From: Pseudomonas graminis
Lineage (GTDB): Bacteria; Pseudomonadota; Gammaproteobacteria; Pseudomonadales; Pseudomonadaceae
Assembly (NCBI RefSeq): GCF_002093745.1
Contig: NZ_MTSB01000016.1
Span: forward strand, 87,522-151,521
Direction: 5' to 3'
DNA length: 64,000 nt
The notes under the pieces are model-generated. The model had not been told where the DNA came from. It was given only the letters and a program-made list of their open reading frames with translations, and did not search any database. Positions 18,257 to 26,774 of the stretch are shown here, piece after piece; positions within the stretch are counted from its first letter, which is position 1, and every line of letters starts with the position of its first letter. The position numbers were made by a program, and so were the translations under genes.

Positions 18257-18476
18257 TATTCAGTGGTGCGCCATTGCAGCACCGTGATGGAGTCTCGGTT
18301 CACAGCCTCCACCCGCCCAATCCCATTGTCTGCCTGAAAAAGCCGCCCTCCGCTTCACACATGCCCTTCGTATCAACGGCAAGCAGCAACGGTTGCCCGT
18401 AACGTTTCCCGACGCTAAGCGCGATCTCGGGTCTTCGGTCAGATGCACATGATGCCCCCCTTACCGACCACGATTA
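18256..18476 (-). pseudogene. Degraded C-terminal fragment of KptA-like RNA 2'-phosphotransferase
   Basis: Reading the minus strand and allowing two single-base frameshifts gives HHVHLTEDPEIALSVGKRYG, then QPLLLAVDTKGMCEAEGGFF, then QADNGIGRVEAVNRDS and a C-terminal tail ending in TTE. This matches the C-terminal part of the KptA/Tpt1 family (HVHLS..., PVVL.VDA..M, F...DNGV). One base is missing near 18431 and one T is missing near 18335. An in-frame stop precedes the HH pair and the N-terminal two thirds of the gene are absent. The fragment abuts the promoter region of the galactose dehydrogenase-like gene. Confidence 0.6.
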
Positions 18477-18526
18477 ACATCTGGTTTACTGTGCCCAAGA
18501 TAATTACAAAAACTCAGGAGTCATGT

Positions 18527-19453
18527 ATGCAACCGATTCGTCTCGGTCTGGTGGGCTATGGCAAGATCGCCCAGGATCAGCACGTGCCCGCCATTCACGC
18601 CAATCCTGCGTTCCAGCTGGTGGCCGTCGCGACACAAGGGCAGCCCTGCGCCGGGGTGGAGAATTTCAAGTCATTGGGCGAGTTGCTTGAGAGCGGCTTA
18701 GAGGTGGATGCGATTGCGTTCTGCACGCCGCCGCAAGGCCGGTTCGCGCTGGTGCAGCAGGCGTTGGCCGCTGGCAAGCATGTGCTGGTTGAAAAGCCGC
18801 CATGCGCCACTTTGGGCGAAGCGATGGCGTTGGTGCAGCAAGCGGCGGAGCAGGGCGTCAGCGGTCTGTTCGCCTGGCATTCGCGGTACGCGCCTGGTGT
18901 CGAAGCGGCTCGCGACTGGCTGGCTACACGCACCCTGAAAAGCGTACAGATCGACTGGAAAGAAGACGTGCGCAAATGGCATCCGGGCCAGGCGTGGATC
19001 TGGCAGCCCGGTGGTCTGGGTGTCTTCGATCCGGGCATCAATGCGTTGTCGATTGCGACGCACCTGTTGCCACTGCCGCTGTTCGTAGAGTCTGCCGAAC
19101 TGCGTGTGCCCGGTAACTGCCAGTCGCCGATTGCCGCGTCGATCAAAATGTCCGACACGCGTCAACTCGACATCCGTGCGGAGTTCGATTTTGATCACGG
19201 CCACGATGAACTCTGGAGTATCGAGATTCGCTGCGCCGAAGGCACGTTGCGACTGGACAACGGCGGCGCGCTGCTGAGTATCGATGGCGTGCGTCAGGCG
19301 GTGTCGGAAGAGGGCGAGTACGCAGCGGTGTATCGACACTTTCAGCAGCTGATCATCCACAACGCCAGCGACCTTGATTTGGAGCCCTTGCGACTGGTCG
19401 CGGACAGTTTTTTTGTCGGCAGTCGCGCGTCGGTTGAACCGTTCTACGATTAA
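18527..19453 (+). CDS. Gfo/Idh/MocA oxidoreductase, probable D-galactose 1-dehydrogenase
   Basis: A 308-residue NAD(P)-dependent dehydrogenase with an N-terminal Rossmann motif (LGLVGYGKIAQDQH), the EKPPCATLGEA signature at about residues 88-98, and a C-terminal substrate domain containing WKEDVRKWHPGQAWIWQPGG and GVFDPGINAL. Together these resemble the Pseudomonas D-galactose 1-dehydrogenase (Gal) group. The reaction would oxidise D-galactose (or L-arabinose/fucose) to the lactone. The ATG at 18527 follows CAGGAG with 6-base spacing. No sugar transporter or lactonase is adjacent, so the pathway context is missing. Confidence 0.8.
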   Translation: MQPIRLGLVGYGKIAQDQHVPAIHANPAFQLVAVATQGQPCAGVENFKSLGELLESGLEVDAIAFCTPPQGRFALVQQALAAGKHVLVEKPPCATLGEAMALVQQAAEQGVSGLFAWHSRYAPGVEAARDWLATRTLKSVQIDWKEDVRKWHPGQAWIWQPGGLGVFDPGINALSIATHLLPLPLFVESAELRVPGNCQSPIAASIKMSDTRQLDIRAEFDFDHGHDELWSIEIRCAEGTLRLDNGGALLSIDGVRQAVSEEGEYAAVYRHFQQLIIHNASDLDLEPLRLVADSFFVGSRASVEPFYD

Positions 19454-19526
19454 ACGCCTCTCAGGTATAAGCGGGAGCAGGCGCTGTGCTTGCTCTTGCT
19501 ACATCAGCCTGACAAGAGGGCAGAAA

Positions 19527-20495
19527 TTGAACATCAAACAGCTTTGGCCTTCCAGCGAACAGGAGCTGGCAGAAGTCCGTCGGTTCAACAAGACCCTCGC
19601 ACGGCTGCCACGCTTCCGGATTCGCAATCGCGTGACACCGTTGGTGATTCAGGCATTGTTACGGGTTAGCCAGGTCGGTAGCGCCCTCAAACCTTCCCGG
19701 CGTGATCTGCGGATCGAGAAAAGAGTCGTCAGTACGAACAACGTACCCGTGCCGGTGCGAATCATCAAACCCCACGGCACACCCAAGGCCGTGGTGCTGG
19801 ATATTCATGGTGGCGGCTGGGTCATCGGCAACGCCCAGATGAATGACGATCTTAACGTCGGCATGGCCAACGCGTGCGACGTCGCCATTGTCTCGGTTGA
19901 TTACCGGCTCGCGTTATCGACCCCTGTCGAAGGCTTGATGGACGACTGTTTCTCGGCCGCTTGCTGGTTGTTGAGTGACTGTAAAGAGTTTGCCGGCCTG
20001 CCCGTTATAGTGGTCGGCGAGTCGGCGGGCGGGCACCTCGCTGCAGCCACGTTGCTCAAATTGAAAACCAGGCCCGACCTGCTCAAGCGGGTGATCGGTA
20101 CAGTGCTGTATTACGGCGTCTATGACCTGACCGGAACACCCAGCGTGCGCACCGCAGGCCCTGACACGCTGGTGCTGGACGGCCCGGGCATGGTCAGCGC
20201 CATGCGCTCGCTGACCCCCGGCCTCAGTGACGAACAACGTCGTGAGCCGCCCCTGTCGCCACTTTATGGCGACCTGACCGACCTGCCGCCCGCCCTGATG
20301 TTCGTCGGCGAGATCGACCCGCTTCTGGACGACACGCTGCAAATGGCTGAACGCTGGGCACGTTCGGCAGACGTTGAGATGCACCTTCTGCCCGAGTCAC
20401 CGCACGGCTTCATCCACTTTCCGACAGCTTTGGCGCGCAAGGTTCTTGCGCGCAGTCATGTGTGGATAAACGAACGGGTCGCGGCGGCGGGCTGA
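19527..20495 (+). CDS. HSL-family alpha/beta hydrolase (esterase)
   Basis: A 322-residue esterase of the hormone-sensitive lipase group. The oxyanion motif HGGGW is at residues 94-98, the nucleophile is S166 in GESAGG, and D264 (EIDPLLDD) and H293 (SPHGF) complete the triad. There is no signal peptide. The proposed start is a TTG at 19527 preceded by an AGAGGG stretch, because the longer in-frame ATG lies inside the preceding gene and adds non-family sequence. The natural substrate is unknown. Confidence 0.85.
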   Translation: MNIKQLWPSSEQELAEVRRFNKTLARLPRFRIRNRVTPLVIQALLRVSQVGSALKPSRRDLRIEKRVVSTNNVPVPVRIIKPHGTPKAVVLDIHGGGWVIGNAQMNDDLNVGMANACDVAIVSVDYRLALSTPVEGLMDDCFSAACWLLSDCKEFAGLPVIVVGESAGGHLAAATLLKLKTRPDLLKRVIGTVLYYGVYDLTGTPSVRTAGPDTLVLDGPGMVSAMRSLTPGLSDEQRREPPLSPLYGDLTDLPPALMFVGEIDPLLDDTLQMAERWARSADVEMHLLPESPHGFIHFPTALARKVLARSHVWINERVAAAG

Positions 20496-20504
20496 GGCGT
20501 TTTT

Positions 20505-21044
20505 TCAGCCAATCTCCGACACCCACTTAGAGACCGGATCGCCGCTGCTCAAGCCGGGCTGTACGAGGCCGTCGATCATGAAGGTCGGCGAAACGTGGAT
20601 ACCGTTCTGCCGAGCATATTTAGTGTGCCATTTGACGGCTTGTTCAAGGTCGGGATTGGCGAACGCTTCGGCCAGCGCCAGACCGCTGTAACGTTCGATG
20701 CGCGCAATGATGTCATTGGGCGTGGCGTCGAGATTCGGTCCGCCCGCATGGTGTTCAAACTCGAACTCTTCACGGTGCGATGCCACCGCTGTCATCACGG
20801 CCTTGGCGCTTTCCTTGCCACCCTCCAGCGTTGCAGCCGCCAGAATGCAGCGCACGATTACGCCGGAAAACATGTGCCAGGGCTGGGATTGCAGGCGGAT
20901 TTTGACGGTGATCCGGTCTTCGCCGGCCTGAGCCAGCAACTCATCAAGCTTGAAGAACGCCTTGACCGAAAAAGGGCAGGTTGGCTCAAGGAAGACTTCA
21001 AACAGACGAGGCCCGTGGCCCCAGGAAAGTGCGTCTGACTGCAT
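20505..21044 (-). CDS. DsbA/thioredoxin-fold domain protein
   Basis: A 179-residue cytoplasmic protein with a thioredoxin-like fold of the DSBA-like type: FLEPTCPFSVKAF at the active-site position has one cysteine (C23) and a serine in place of the second. The cis-proline loop is HVSPTFMIDG. An alpha-helical insert occupies residues 60-140. Loss of the second cysteine argues against a disulfide oxidase. A role as a thiol transferase or binding protein is a guess. It converges with the esterase gene, 9 bp away. Confidence 0.8.
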   Translation of the reverse strand: MQSDALSWGHGPRLFEVFLEPTCPFSVKAFFKLDELLAQAGEDRITVKIRLQSQPWHMFSGVIVRCILAAATLEGGKESAKAVMTAVASHREEFEFEHHAGGPNLDATPNDIIARIERYSGLALAEAFANPDLEQAVKWHTKYARQNGIHVSPTFMIDGLVQPGLSSGDPVSKWVSEIG

Positions 21045-21151
21045 GGTCGTGTTTCTCCCGTTGATGGTTGCGTAAGAGGTGCGCAGAGACTGACTCGCGC
21101 TGCGCGTCGATCATGCGGTTTTGAGAGCCGATCAGGGCGTGAGTTCGATTT

Positions 21152-21847
21152 TCAGGCCAGTAACGTGGTCATCCACCTGATCTGCTGCACAACTTCCTGC
21201 ACTTTCTCTTCGGGTACGGCCGTTTGCGCCCGGGCGAAGTTGCTCAGTGTCTTCTGTTTCTTGCCCAGCAGACGCTGCCACTTGAGCAAAAAAGCCGGGC
21301 TGCGCGCCTGCATCTGCAAGGGGCCGAAATACAGTTCTTCGGCGGTGTACGTCACCGGACCGGTACGCTCGGCGACGATGATCTCGTAGTCGAAACGGTG
21401 TTCCCGCAGCACGTCCTCGGCAACGATGCGGTAGCCATTTTCCATCAGCCACCGGCGCAGTGGTTGTTCGCCACCGTTGGGTTGCAGGATCAGACGCTCC
21501 TGACCGCTCAGCCGCGCTTTGCCGCTGTCGAGAATGTCACGGATCGTCTCGCCGCCCATGCCACAGAGACTGACCGCTGTGATCCCGTCTTCCGGTGCAA
21601 TCGCCGCCAGACCATCGGCCAGACGCACGCTGATGTGCTGGTCCAGATCGTGCTCGCGCACGGTGCGCTCGGCTGCGCCAAACGGCGTCAACGCCACTTC
21701 GCCCGCCACCGCAAAGGCGATTGCACCGCGGTTCAGCAGCGCCACCGGCAAATAGCCGTGGTCCGAGCCAATGTCGGCCAGCCGCGCACCGCTTGGCACA
21801 TGCGTCGCCACACGCTCAAGGCGCATGGACAATTTCTGTTCGTTCAC
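21152..21847 (-). CDS. tRNA (adenine(22)-N1)-methyltransferase TrmK-type
   Basis: A 231-residue SAM-dependent methyltransferase. SAM motif I reads ADIGSDHGYLPVAL, followed by DGLAAI and LCGMGGETI, and LILQPNGGEQPLRRWL matches the TrmK (YqfN) family that methylates A22 of tRNA. A C-terminal coiled helical region (about residues 175-225) is also typical. The start is probably the GTG at 21847 with AAGGGG 6 bases upstream. A TTG at 21853 is in frame as well. Confidence 0.85.
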   Translation of the reverse strand: MNEQKLSMRLERVATHVPSGARLADIGSDHGYLPVALLNRGAIAFAVAGEVALTPFGAAERTVREHDLDQHISVRLADGLAAIAPEDGITAVSLCGMGGETIRDILDSGKARLSGQERLILQPNGGEQPLRRWLMENGYRIVAEDVLREHRFDYEIIVAERTGPVTYTAEELYFGPLQMQARSPAFLLKWQRLLGKKQKTLSNFARAQTAVPEEKVQEVVQQIRWMTTLLA

Positions 21848-22014
21848 CGGCAACCCCTTTCAGCACAAACGCCCGGCGCTGTGGCCGGATCGGGGCGCGA
21901 TTCTGTCGGGCTACGCTCCGCATTTCAACTGCCTGCGACGTGCCCTGCGGCTCGACCCTTATTGGCCGCTCGCGTAGGCTTATCCTTTTCCGACTTTTGC
22001 AAAGCAGAGATCCC

Positions 22015-22398
22015 ATGGCAAACGCAGACATCACCTTCACCCCCGATCCCGACGTGGAGTCCATCTCTTCCGACGTCGCCGACTTCAACGGCCTGATGGT
22101 CAGCACCCAGATTCCGACCCGTCCCGACGGCAGCCTGGAGCTGGGCGATATCACCGAACAAAGCGAATGCACGCTTCGAGCCTTGAAAGACGCACTGGAG
22201 CGCGCCGGTAGTTCGATGGACCGGGTCATGCACCTGACCATCTACCTGACCGACATGGCAGACCGCGCTGCCTTCAATGAAGTGTACAAACGCTTCTTCA
22301 AACAACCGTGGCCGGTCCGGGCGGCGGTGGGCGTGGCTGCGCTGGCGGTAGAGGGGATGCGTGTGGAAGTGACGGCGATGGCGGCCAAGGCCGGCTGA
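22015..22398 (+). CDS. RidA family protein
   Basis: A 127-residue YjgF/YER057c/UK114-fold protein. Members deaminate reactive enamine/imine intermediates or have related roles. It contains the family segments LMVSTQIPTRPDGSLELGDI, QSECTLRALKDALERAGSS and the C-terminal PWPVRAAVGVAALAVEGMRV, where the arginine of the RA(A/T) motif is conserved. It has no operon partner: it is divergent from trmK and separated by 107 bp from the lipoprotein pair. Confidence 0.92.
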   Translation: MANADITFTPDPDVESISSDVADFNGLMVSTQIPTRPDGSLELGDITEQSECTLRALKDALERAGSSMDRVMHLTIYLTDMADRAAFNEVYKRFFKQPWPVRAAVGVAALAVEGMRVEVTAMAAKAG

Positions 22399-22505
22399 GT
22401 ATCAAGGCTGCGCTGATGCTGCAAAAAAATATCAATAAGCCACTATTGTTGGGACGTTGACTGCCGATACAGGCGGCATCGTTTTTAACCATAGGGATTT
22501 GATAC

Positions 22506-23201
22506 ATGTCATTTCATACGCTTCGCACCTTGTCAGCGCTGGCTTTGCTCGCCTGTGTGGCCCTCACCGGCTGCGCCCACGTTCAACCTCCCGTCGCGCT
22601 GGACCAGCAATTCTGGAATGCCAAAGAGCCTACCATCGGCGTGGCGATTACCGTGGTGCCAGTGCCTGTGCTGGCATTGACCGGCAACCAGGGGCTTCTG
22701 GACCTGGCCATCAATACCGGGGTTAACAGCAATCTTCGGGGAAATGTCGAAAAGTGGCAGGTGCGCGATCTCAATACCTTGCCTGACGTCATTGTCGCCA
22801 AGCTGCAGGCCAAAGGTTACAAGGTCAAACGAATCAATGAGCCTGTGAACCTCACCGCTTACAAGGAAGTGAGTTTTCGAGAGGGCTACACCGTCCGTGA
22901 CCTGACACCGCTCAAGGCGACTTATGGCGTTGATCGCTTGCTATTGGTCAACGTTCTGGTCACCGGCGCTACTCGCAGCTACTACAGCGTTGTGCCAACC
23001 AGCGTGCCGATGGCGCAGGTGGGCGGTCAAGGCATGCTGGTCGATCTGTCCGACAACAAATTGCTGTGGTTCAAGCCCTTTTCGGTCGTGCAGGCCGCTC
23101 AAGGCGAGTGGGACGAGCCCACATACGCCAACCTGACCAACGCGTTCTATCAGGCGATGGACACAAGCCGCCAGCAAATGATCAGCTCCTTCGAGCAATG
23201 A
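22506..23201 (+). CDS. Predicted lipoprotein, first of a pair
   Basis: A 231-residue protein with a lipoprotein signal peptide (LLACVALTGC lipobox, C23). A conserved-looking alpha/beta domain follows, with no motif I can name. It includes a hydrophobic stretch (VGQ-like VPMAQVGGQGMLVDLSDNKL) that could form an outer-membrane-associated structure. The next lipoprotein gene starts inside its stop codon (ATGA), so the two are translationally coupled and may act together. Confidence 0.8.
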   Translation: MSFHTLRTLSALALLACVALTGCAHVQPPVALDQQFWNAKEPTIGVAITVVPVPVLALTGNQGLLDLAINTGVNSNLRGNVEKWQVRDLNTLPDVIVAKLQAKGYKVKRINEPVNLTAYKEVSFREGYTVRDLTPLKATYGVDRLLLVNVLVTGATRSYYSVVPTSVPMAQVGGQGMLVDLSDNKLLWFKPFSVVQAAQGEWDEPTYANLTNAFYQAMDTSRQQMISSFEQ

Positions 23202-24106
23202 AACGCGTATTGATCACGGTTGCCGCACAGGCCCTGCTGATGCTCGCCGGTTGTGCGCAGAAGCCAGGGCCACCGGCCGGTTTCAAGACGCAAGACGCGG
23301 TGTCTTACGTCCAGGCCCACGGGGTCAAAGTGGACATGCAACTGCCCCAGGCATTTGTCGGTGCCAGCACCGTGGTGGATGCCGAAGCGGCGCAAAAGGC
23401 TGCGTCGTCCAGCCATAACCTGGTCGCGAGTTCCGGCAACGCCGCCGGGCTTGCCGGTTTGCTGGTCGCCAGCCTGATCAATACTCAGATGGGCAGCGGC
23501 AGCTTGCAACGCGATGCGGAACAAGCCGCAGCCAAAGAGTCGCTCCCGTTGGCCAACCTCCTGGCTGGCGTGCAGTTGCAGGAGCGTCTGCAACAACGCT
23601 TTCAGCAGGCCTCCTCAACTGCAGGCCTGAAACAGGGGGTGGGGAACGTCAGCGCGCGTCTGGTGATAGAGCCCAAGCTGATGCTCACGCCCGACCGCGG
23701 CAGTTTTGTGCTGATCAATCAGGTCCAGGTCCAGGACATTGCCGGTTCTGCGTTATATCGCATGCGCATCGAGGTCAACAGCCAGCCCATTCGGCGCTGT
23801 GGCAAACAGTGCATCGATGACGGCGCGCTGGATCTGGCGCAAGTCACCGCAGCCCTCGATGAGTGCATCGAAGAATCGATGCGCGTGCTGGCCGCTGACC
23901 TGATGCTGCCCGCCCCACCAGAAGCCGCCCAAGAGACTTTGCGCTATGTGCTGGATGGCAGGCGTGTGGTCGAGCGCGGCTACCAGCTGGCCAGCAACGG
24001 CCATTACTGGCGCTATCGCAACCTCTACGGCGCCGTGAAATCAGTGCCCGTGCCTTTTGAGGATGCATTGACGCAGGCGCAACTGCAGACGGTTTACGGG
24101 CGATAA
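23198..24106 (+). CDS. Predicted lipoprotein, second of a pair
   Basis: A 302-residue protein with the lipobox LAGC (C19) after a short signal peptide. A Gly/Ala-rich region at about residues 70-105 (NAAGLAGLLVASLINTQ) may insert in a membrane, and a beta-rich C-terminal half follows. Two close cysteines (RRCGKQCIDDG) may pair. The start ATG overlaps the stop of the previous lipoprotein gene, so the longer in-frame ATG at 23066 is rejected. Function unknown. Confidence 0.82.
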   Translation: MKRVLITVAAQALLMLAGCAQKPGPPAGFKTQDAVSYVQAHGVKVDMQLPQAFVGASTVVDAEAAQKAASSSHNLVASSGNAAGLAGLLVASLINTQMGSGSLQRDAEQAAAKESLPLANLLAGVQLQERLQQRFQQASSTAGLKQGVGNVSARLVIEPKLMLTPDRGSFVLINQVQVQDIAGSALYRMRIEVNSQPIRRCGKQCIDDGALDLAQVTAALDECIEESMRVLAADLMLPAPPEAAQETLRYVLDGRRVVERGYQLASNGHYWRYRNLYGAVKSVPVPFEDALTQAQLQTVYGR

Positions 24107-24170
24107 AACACGCTACCTGATTCCACCACACCGCGCTCTGTATACTCCCGGAATCTCTCCGGGAGCCCCC

Positions 24171-26705
24171 ATGATTTCGTTACCCATCGACTCCGTCCTG
24201 CCAGCCCTGCGTCAGGCCCTGACCACACGCCACGAAGCCGTGCTCGAAGCCCCTCCCGGCGCGGGCAAGACCACGCGGGTGCCGCTCGCGCTGCTGGAGG
24301 AAACCTGGCTGGCGGGGCAGACCATTCTGATGCTGGAACCGCGCCGCCTGGCTGCACGCGCTGCGGCGGAGCGGTTGGCCAGTGAGCTGGGCGAGAAGGT
24401 CGGCGAGACGGTGGGTTATCGCATTCGTCTGGAAAGCCGGGTCGGCCCGAAGACGCGCATCGAAGTCGTCACCGAAGGGATTCTGACCCGTCGCTTGCAG
24501 GACGACCCGGCGCTGGAAGGCGTCGGGCTGCTGATTTTTGATGAGTTTCACGAGCGCAGTCTGGACGCTGACCTGGCGCTGGCGTTGAGCCTTAATGGCC
24601 GCGAGCTGTTTCGAGACGATCAACCGCTGAAGATTCTGCTCATGTCGGCAACGCTGGAAGGCGAGCGGTTGGCGGCGTTGCTGGACGATGCGCCCGTGGT
24701 GCGCAGCGATGGGCGGATGTTTCCGGTGGCGATGCAGTGGGGACGTCCTTTTCAGACGGGTGAATTTGTCGAGCCACGAGTCGTGCAAACGGTGCTGGAT
24801 GCGCTGGGCAGCGAGTCCGGTAGCCTGCTCGTGTTTTTGCCGGGGCAGGCCGAGATTCGACGGGTCAACCAGCAACTGGCGGAAGCGCTGGGTGAGCGCG
24901 CCGACATTCTGCTTTGCCCCTTGCACGGCGAGCTTGACCTCAGTGCCCAGCGGGCCGCCATCGAACCGGCCCCCAAAGGCACGCGCAAGGTGGTGCTGGC
25001 GACCAACATCGCGGAAACCAGCCTGACCATCGACGGCGTGCGTGTGGTGATCGATGCCGGGCTGGCGCGGGTGCCGCGTTTCGATCCAGGCAGCGGCATG
25101 ACGCGTCTGGAAACCCAGCGCATCTCCCGCGCCAGCGCCACTCAGCGAGCCGGACGGGCAGGGCGGCTGGAGCCGGGCGTGTGTTACCGGCTCTGGTCCG
25201 AGGCGCAGCATGACCAACTGGCTGCCTACGGGGCAGCAGAAATTCTTCAGGCGGACCTCGCCGGGCTTGCGCTGCAACTGGCGCGCTGGGGCGTCACGCC
25301 CGCGCAACTGGTCTGGCTCGACATACCGCCCGCCGCAGCGTATGCGCAGGCGCAGGACCTGCTGGTGCGGCTTGAAGCGCTGAGCAATCAGCCGGGTCAG
25401 CCGCCTGCCCTGACGTCACACGGTCAGGCGATGGCCGAGTTGCCTGCCCATCCGCGTATCGCTCATCTACTGTTGCGGGGCCATGCATTGGGTTTGGGCG
25501 AGCTGGCGTGTGACGTGGCCGCCTTGTTGGGTGAGCGCGATATTCTGCGCGGCGGCGGGGCTGATCTGCACAGTCGCCTGACCTTGCTGGCGGGCACCGA
25601 GCGAGCCGCGCGTGGGGCGCAAGGCGGCGTGCAGCGGGCCAGGCAATTGTCGCGGCAATATCGCGGATACCTGCGCGGTGCTGCGAACAGCCCGGTCAGC
25701 GACCCGGATCACTCTCGCTGGCTCGGTGCGTTGCTGGCGCTGGCCTATCCGGATCGTGTAGCGCAACAACGTCGCCCCGGCGGTGCCGAATATCGACTGG
25801 CCAACGGTCGTGCGGCACTGTTCGCCGAGGCCGACGCACTGATGAAGCAGCCGTGGCTGGTCATTGCAGACTTGGGCAGTCGACAGGGCCAGCGCGAAGA
25901 GCGCATCTACCTCGCCGCGGAGTTCGATCCGGCGCTGTTCGACTCCGTGCTGGCCGAGCAGGTCATCACCGTGGACCAGATCGACTGGGATGAGCGCGAA
26001 GGCGTATTCCGCGCCGAGCGGCAGCGCAAAGTGGGTGAATTGATCCTCAGCCGCGAACCGCTGACCGGCCTCGACGATGCAGCCCGCAGCCACGCGCTGC
26101 TGGCGTTGGTACGTCGCAAAGGCCTGGAGTTATTGCCGTGGACGCCAGAGCTGCGCCAATGGCAGGCGCGTGTCGCGCTACTGCGTAATCTGGACATCGA
26201 CAAAAACGGAACGAGCGAATGGCCCGACCTGAGTGACCCGCAACTGATGGATACACTCGAAAACTGGCTGATGCCGTACCTCGGCAAAGTCACCCGACTC
26301 AGCCATTTCAGCCAGCTCGACCTGTCATCTATCTTGCGCAACCTCCTGCCGTGGCCGATGCCGCAACAACTGGAAGCGCAGGCCCCGCAGACCATCCAGG
26401 TGCCCTCCGGCTCAAACATCCGCATCGACTACAGCGAACAGCCGCCGATCCTGTCGGTGCGGCTGCAAGAACTGTTCGGACTGTCCGATACACCACGCAT
26501 CGCCAACGGGCGACAGGTGCTTAAACTGCACTTATTGTCCCCGGCGCGCCGCCCTGTGCAGGTGACGCAGGATCTGGCTAACTTCTGGCGGTCGACTTAC
26601 ATTGAGGTGAAGAAGGATTTGAAGGGGCGGTATCCAAAGCATTACTGGCCGGATGATCCGTTGGTGGCGGAGGCCACGGCGCGGGTGAAACCGAGGGGGA
26701 CGTGA
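24171..26705 (+). CDS. hrpB: ATP-dependent RNA helicase HrpB
   Basis: An 844-residue DEAH/DEXH-type helicase. Walker A is GAGKTT (residues 30-35), the DEFH box is at about 123-126, motif III is LLMSATLEG, and the C-terminal RecA domain carries TNIAETSLTIDGV and QRAGRAGR. Helicase-associated domains and the HrpB C-terminal domain fill the last 400 residues, ending in DLKGRYPKHYWPDDP, a hallmark of HrpB. A -10-like TATACT lies about 25 bases upstream of the ATG. The cellular RNA target is not established for this family. Confidence 0.96.
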   Translation: MISLPIDSVLPALRQALTTRHEAVLEAPPGAGKTTRVPLALLEETWLAGQTILMLEPRRLAARAAAERLASELGEKVGETVGYRIRLESRVGPKTRIEVVTEGILTRRLQDDPALEGVGLLIFDEFHERSLDADLALALSLNGRELFRDDQPLKILLMSATLEGERLAALLDDAPVVRSDGRMFPVAMQWGRPFQTGEFVEPRVVQTVLDALGSESGSLLVFLPGQAEIRRVNQQLAEALGERADILLCPLHGELDLSAQRAAIEPAPKGTRKVVLATNIAETSLTIDGVRVVIDAGLARVPRFDPGSGMTRLETQRISRASATQRAGRAGRLEPGVCYRLWSEAQHDQLAAYGAAEILQADLAGLALQLARWGVTPAQLVWLDIPPAAAYAQAQDLLVRLEALSNQPGQPPALTSHGQAMAELPAHPRIAHLLLRGHALGLGELACDVAALLGERDILRGGGADLHSRLTLLAGTERAARGAQGGVQRARQLSRQYRGYLRGAANSPVSDPDHSRWLGALLALAYPDRVAQQRRPGGAEYRLANGRAALFAEADALMKQPWLVIADLGSRQGQREERIYLAAEFDPALFDSVLAEQVITVDQIDWDEREGVFRAERQRKVGELILSREPLTGLDDAARSHALLALVRRKGLELLPWTPELRQWQARVALLRNLDIDKNGTSEWPDLSDPQLMDTLENWLMPYLGKVTRLSHFSQLDLSSILRNLLPWPMPQQLEAQAPQTIQVPSGSNIRIDYSEQPPILSVRLQELFGLSDTPRIANGRQVLKLHLLSPARRPVQVTQDLANFWRSTYIEVKKDLKGRYPKHYWPDDPLVAEATARVKPRGT

Positions 26706-26774
26706 GGGTTTTCCACGCGTGCATGTTGAGCCTGCTGACCGCCTTCTCGAGGCCTCGACCAGATCGAGCACGAC

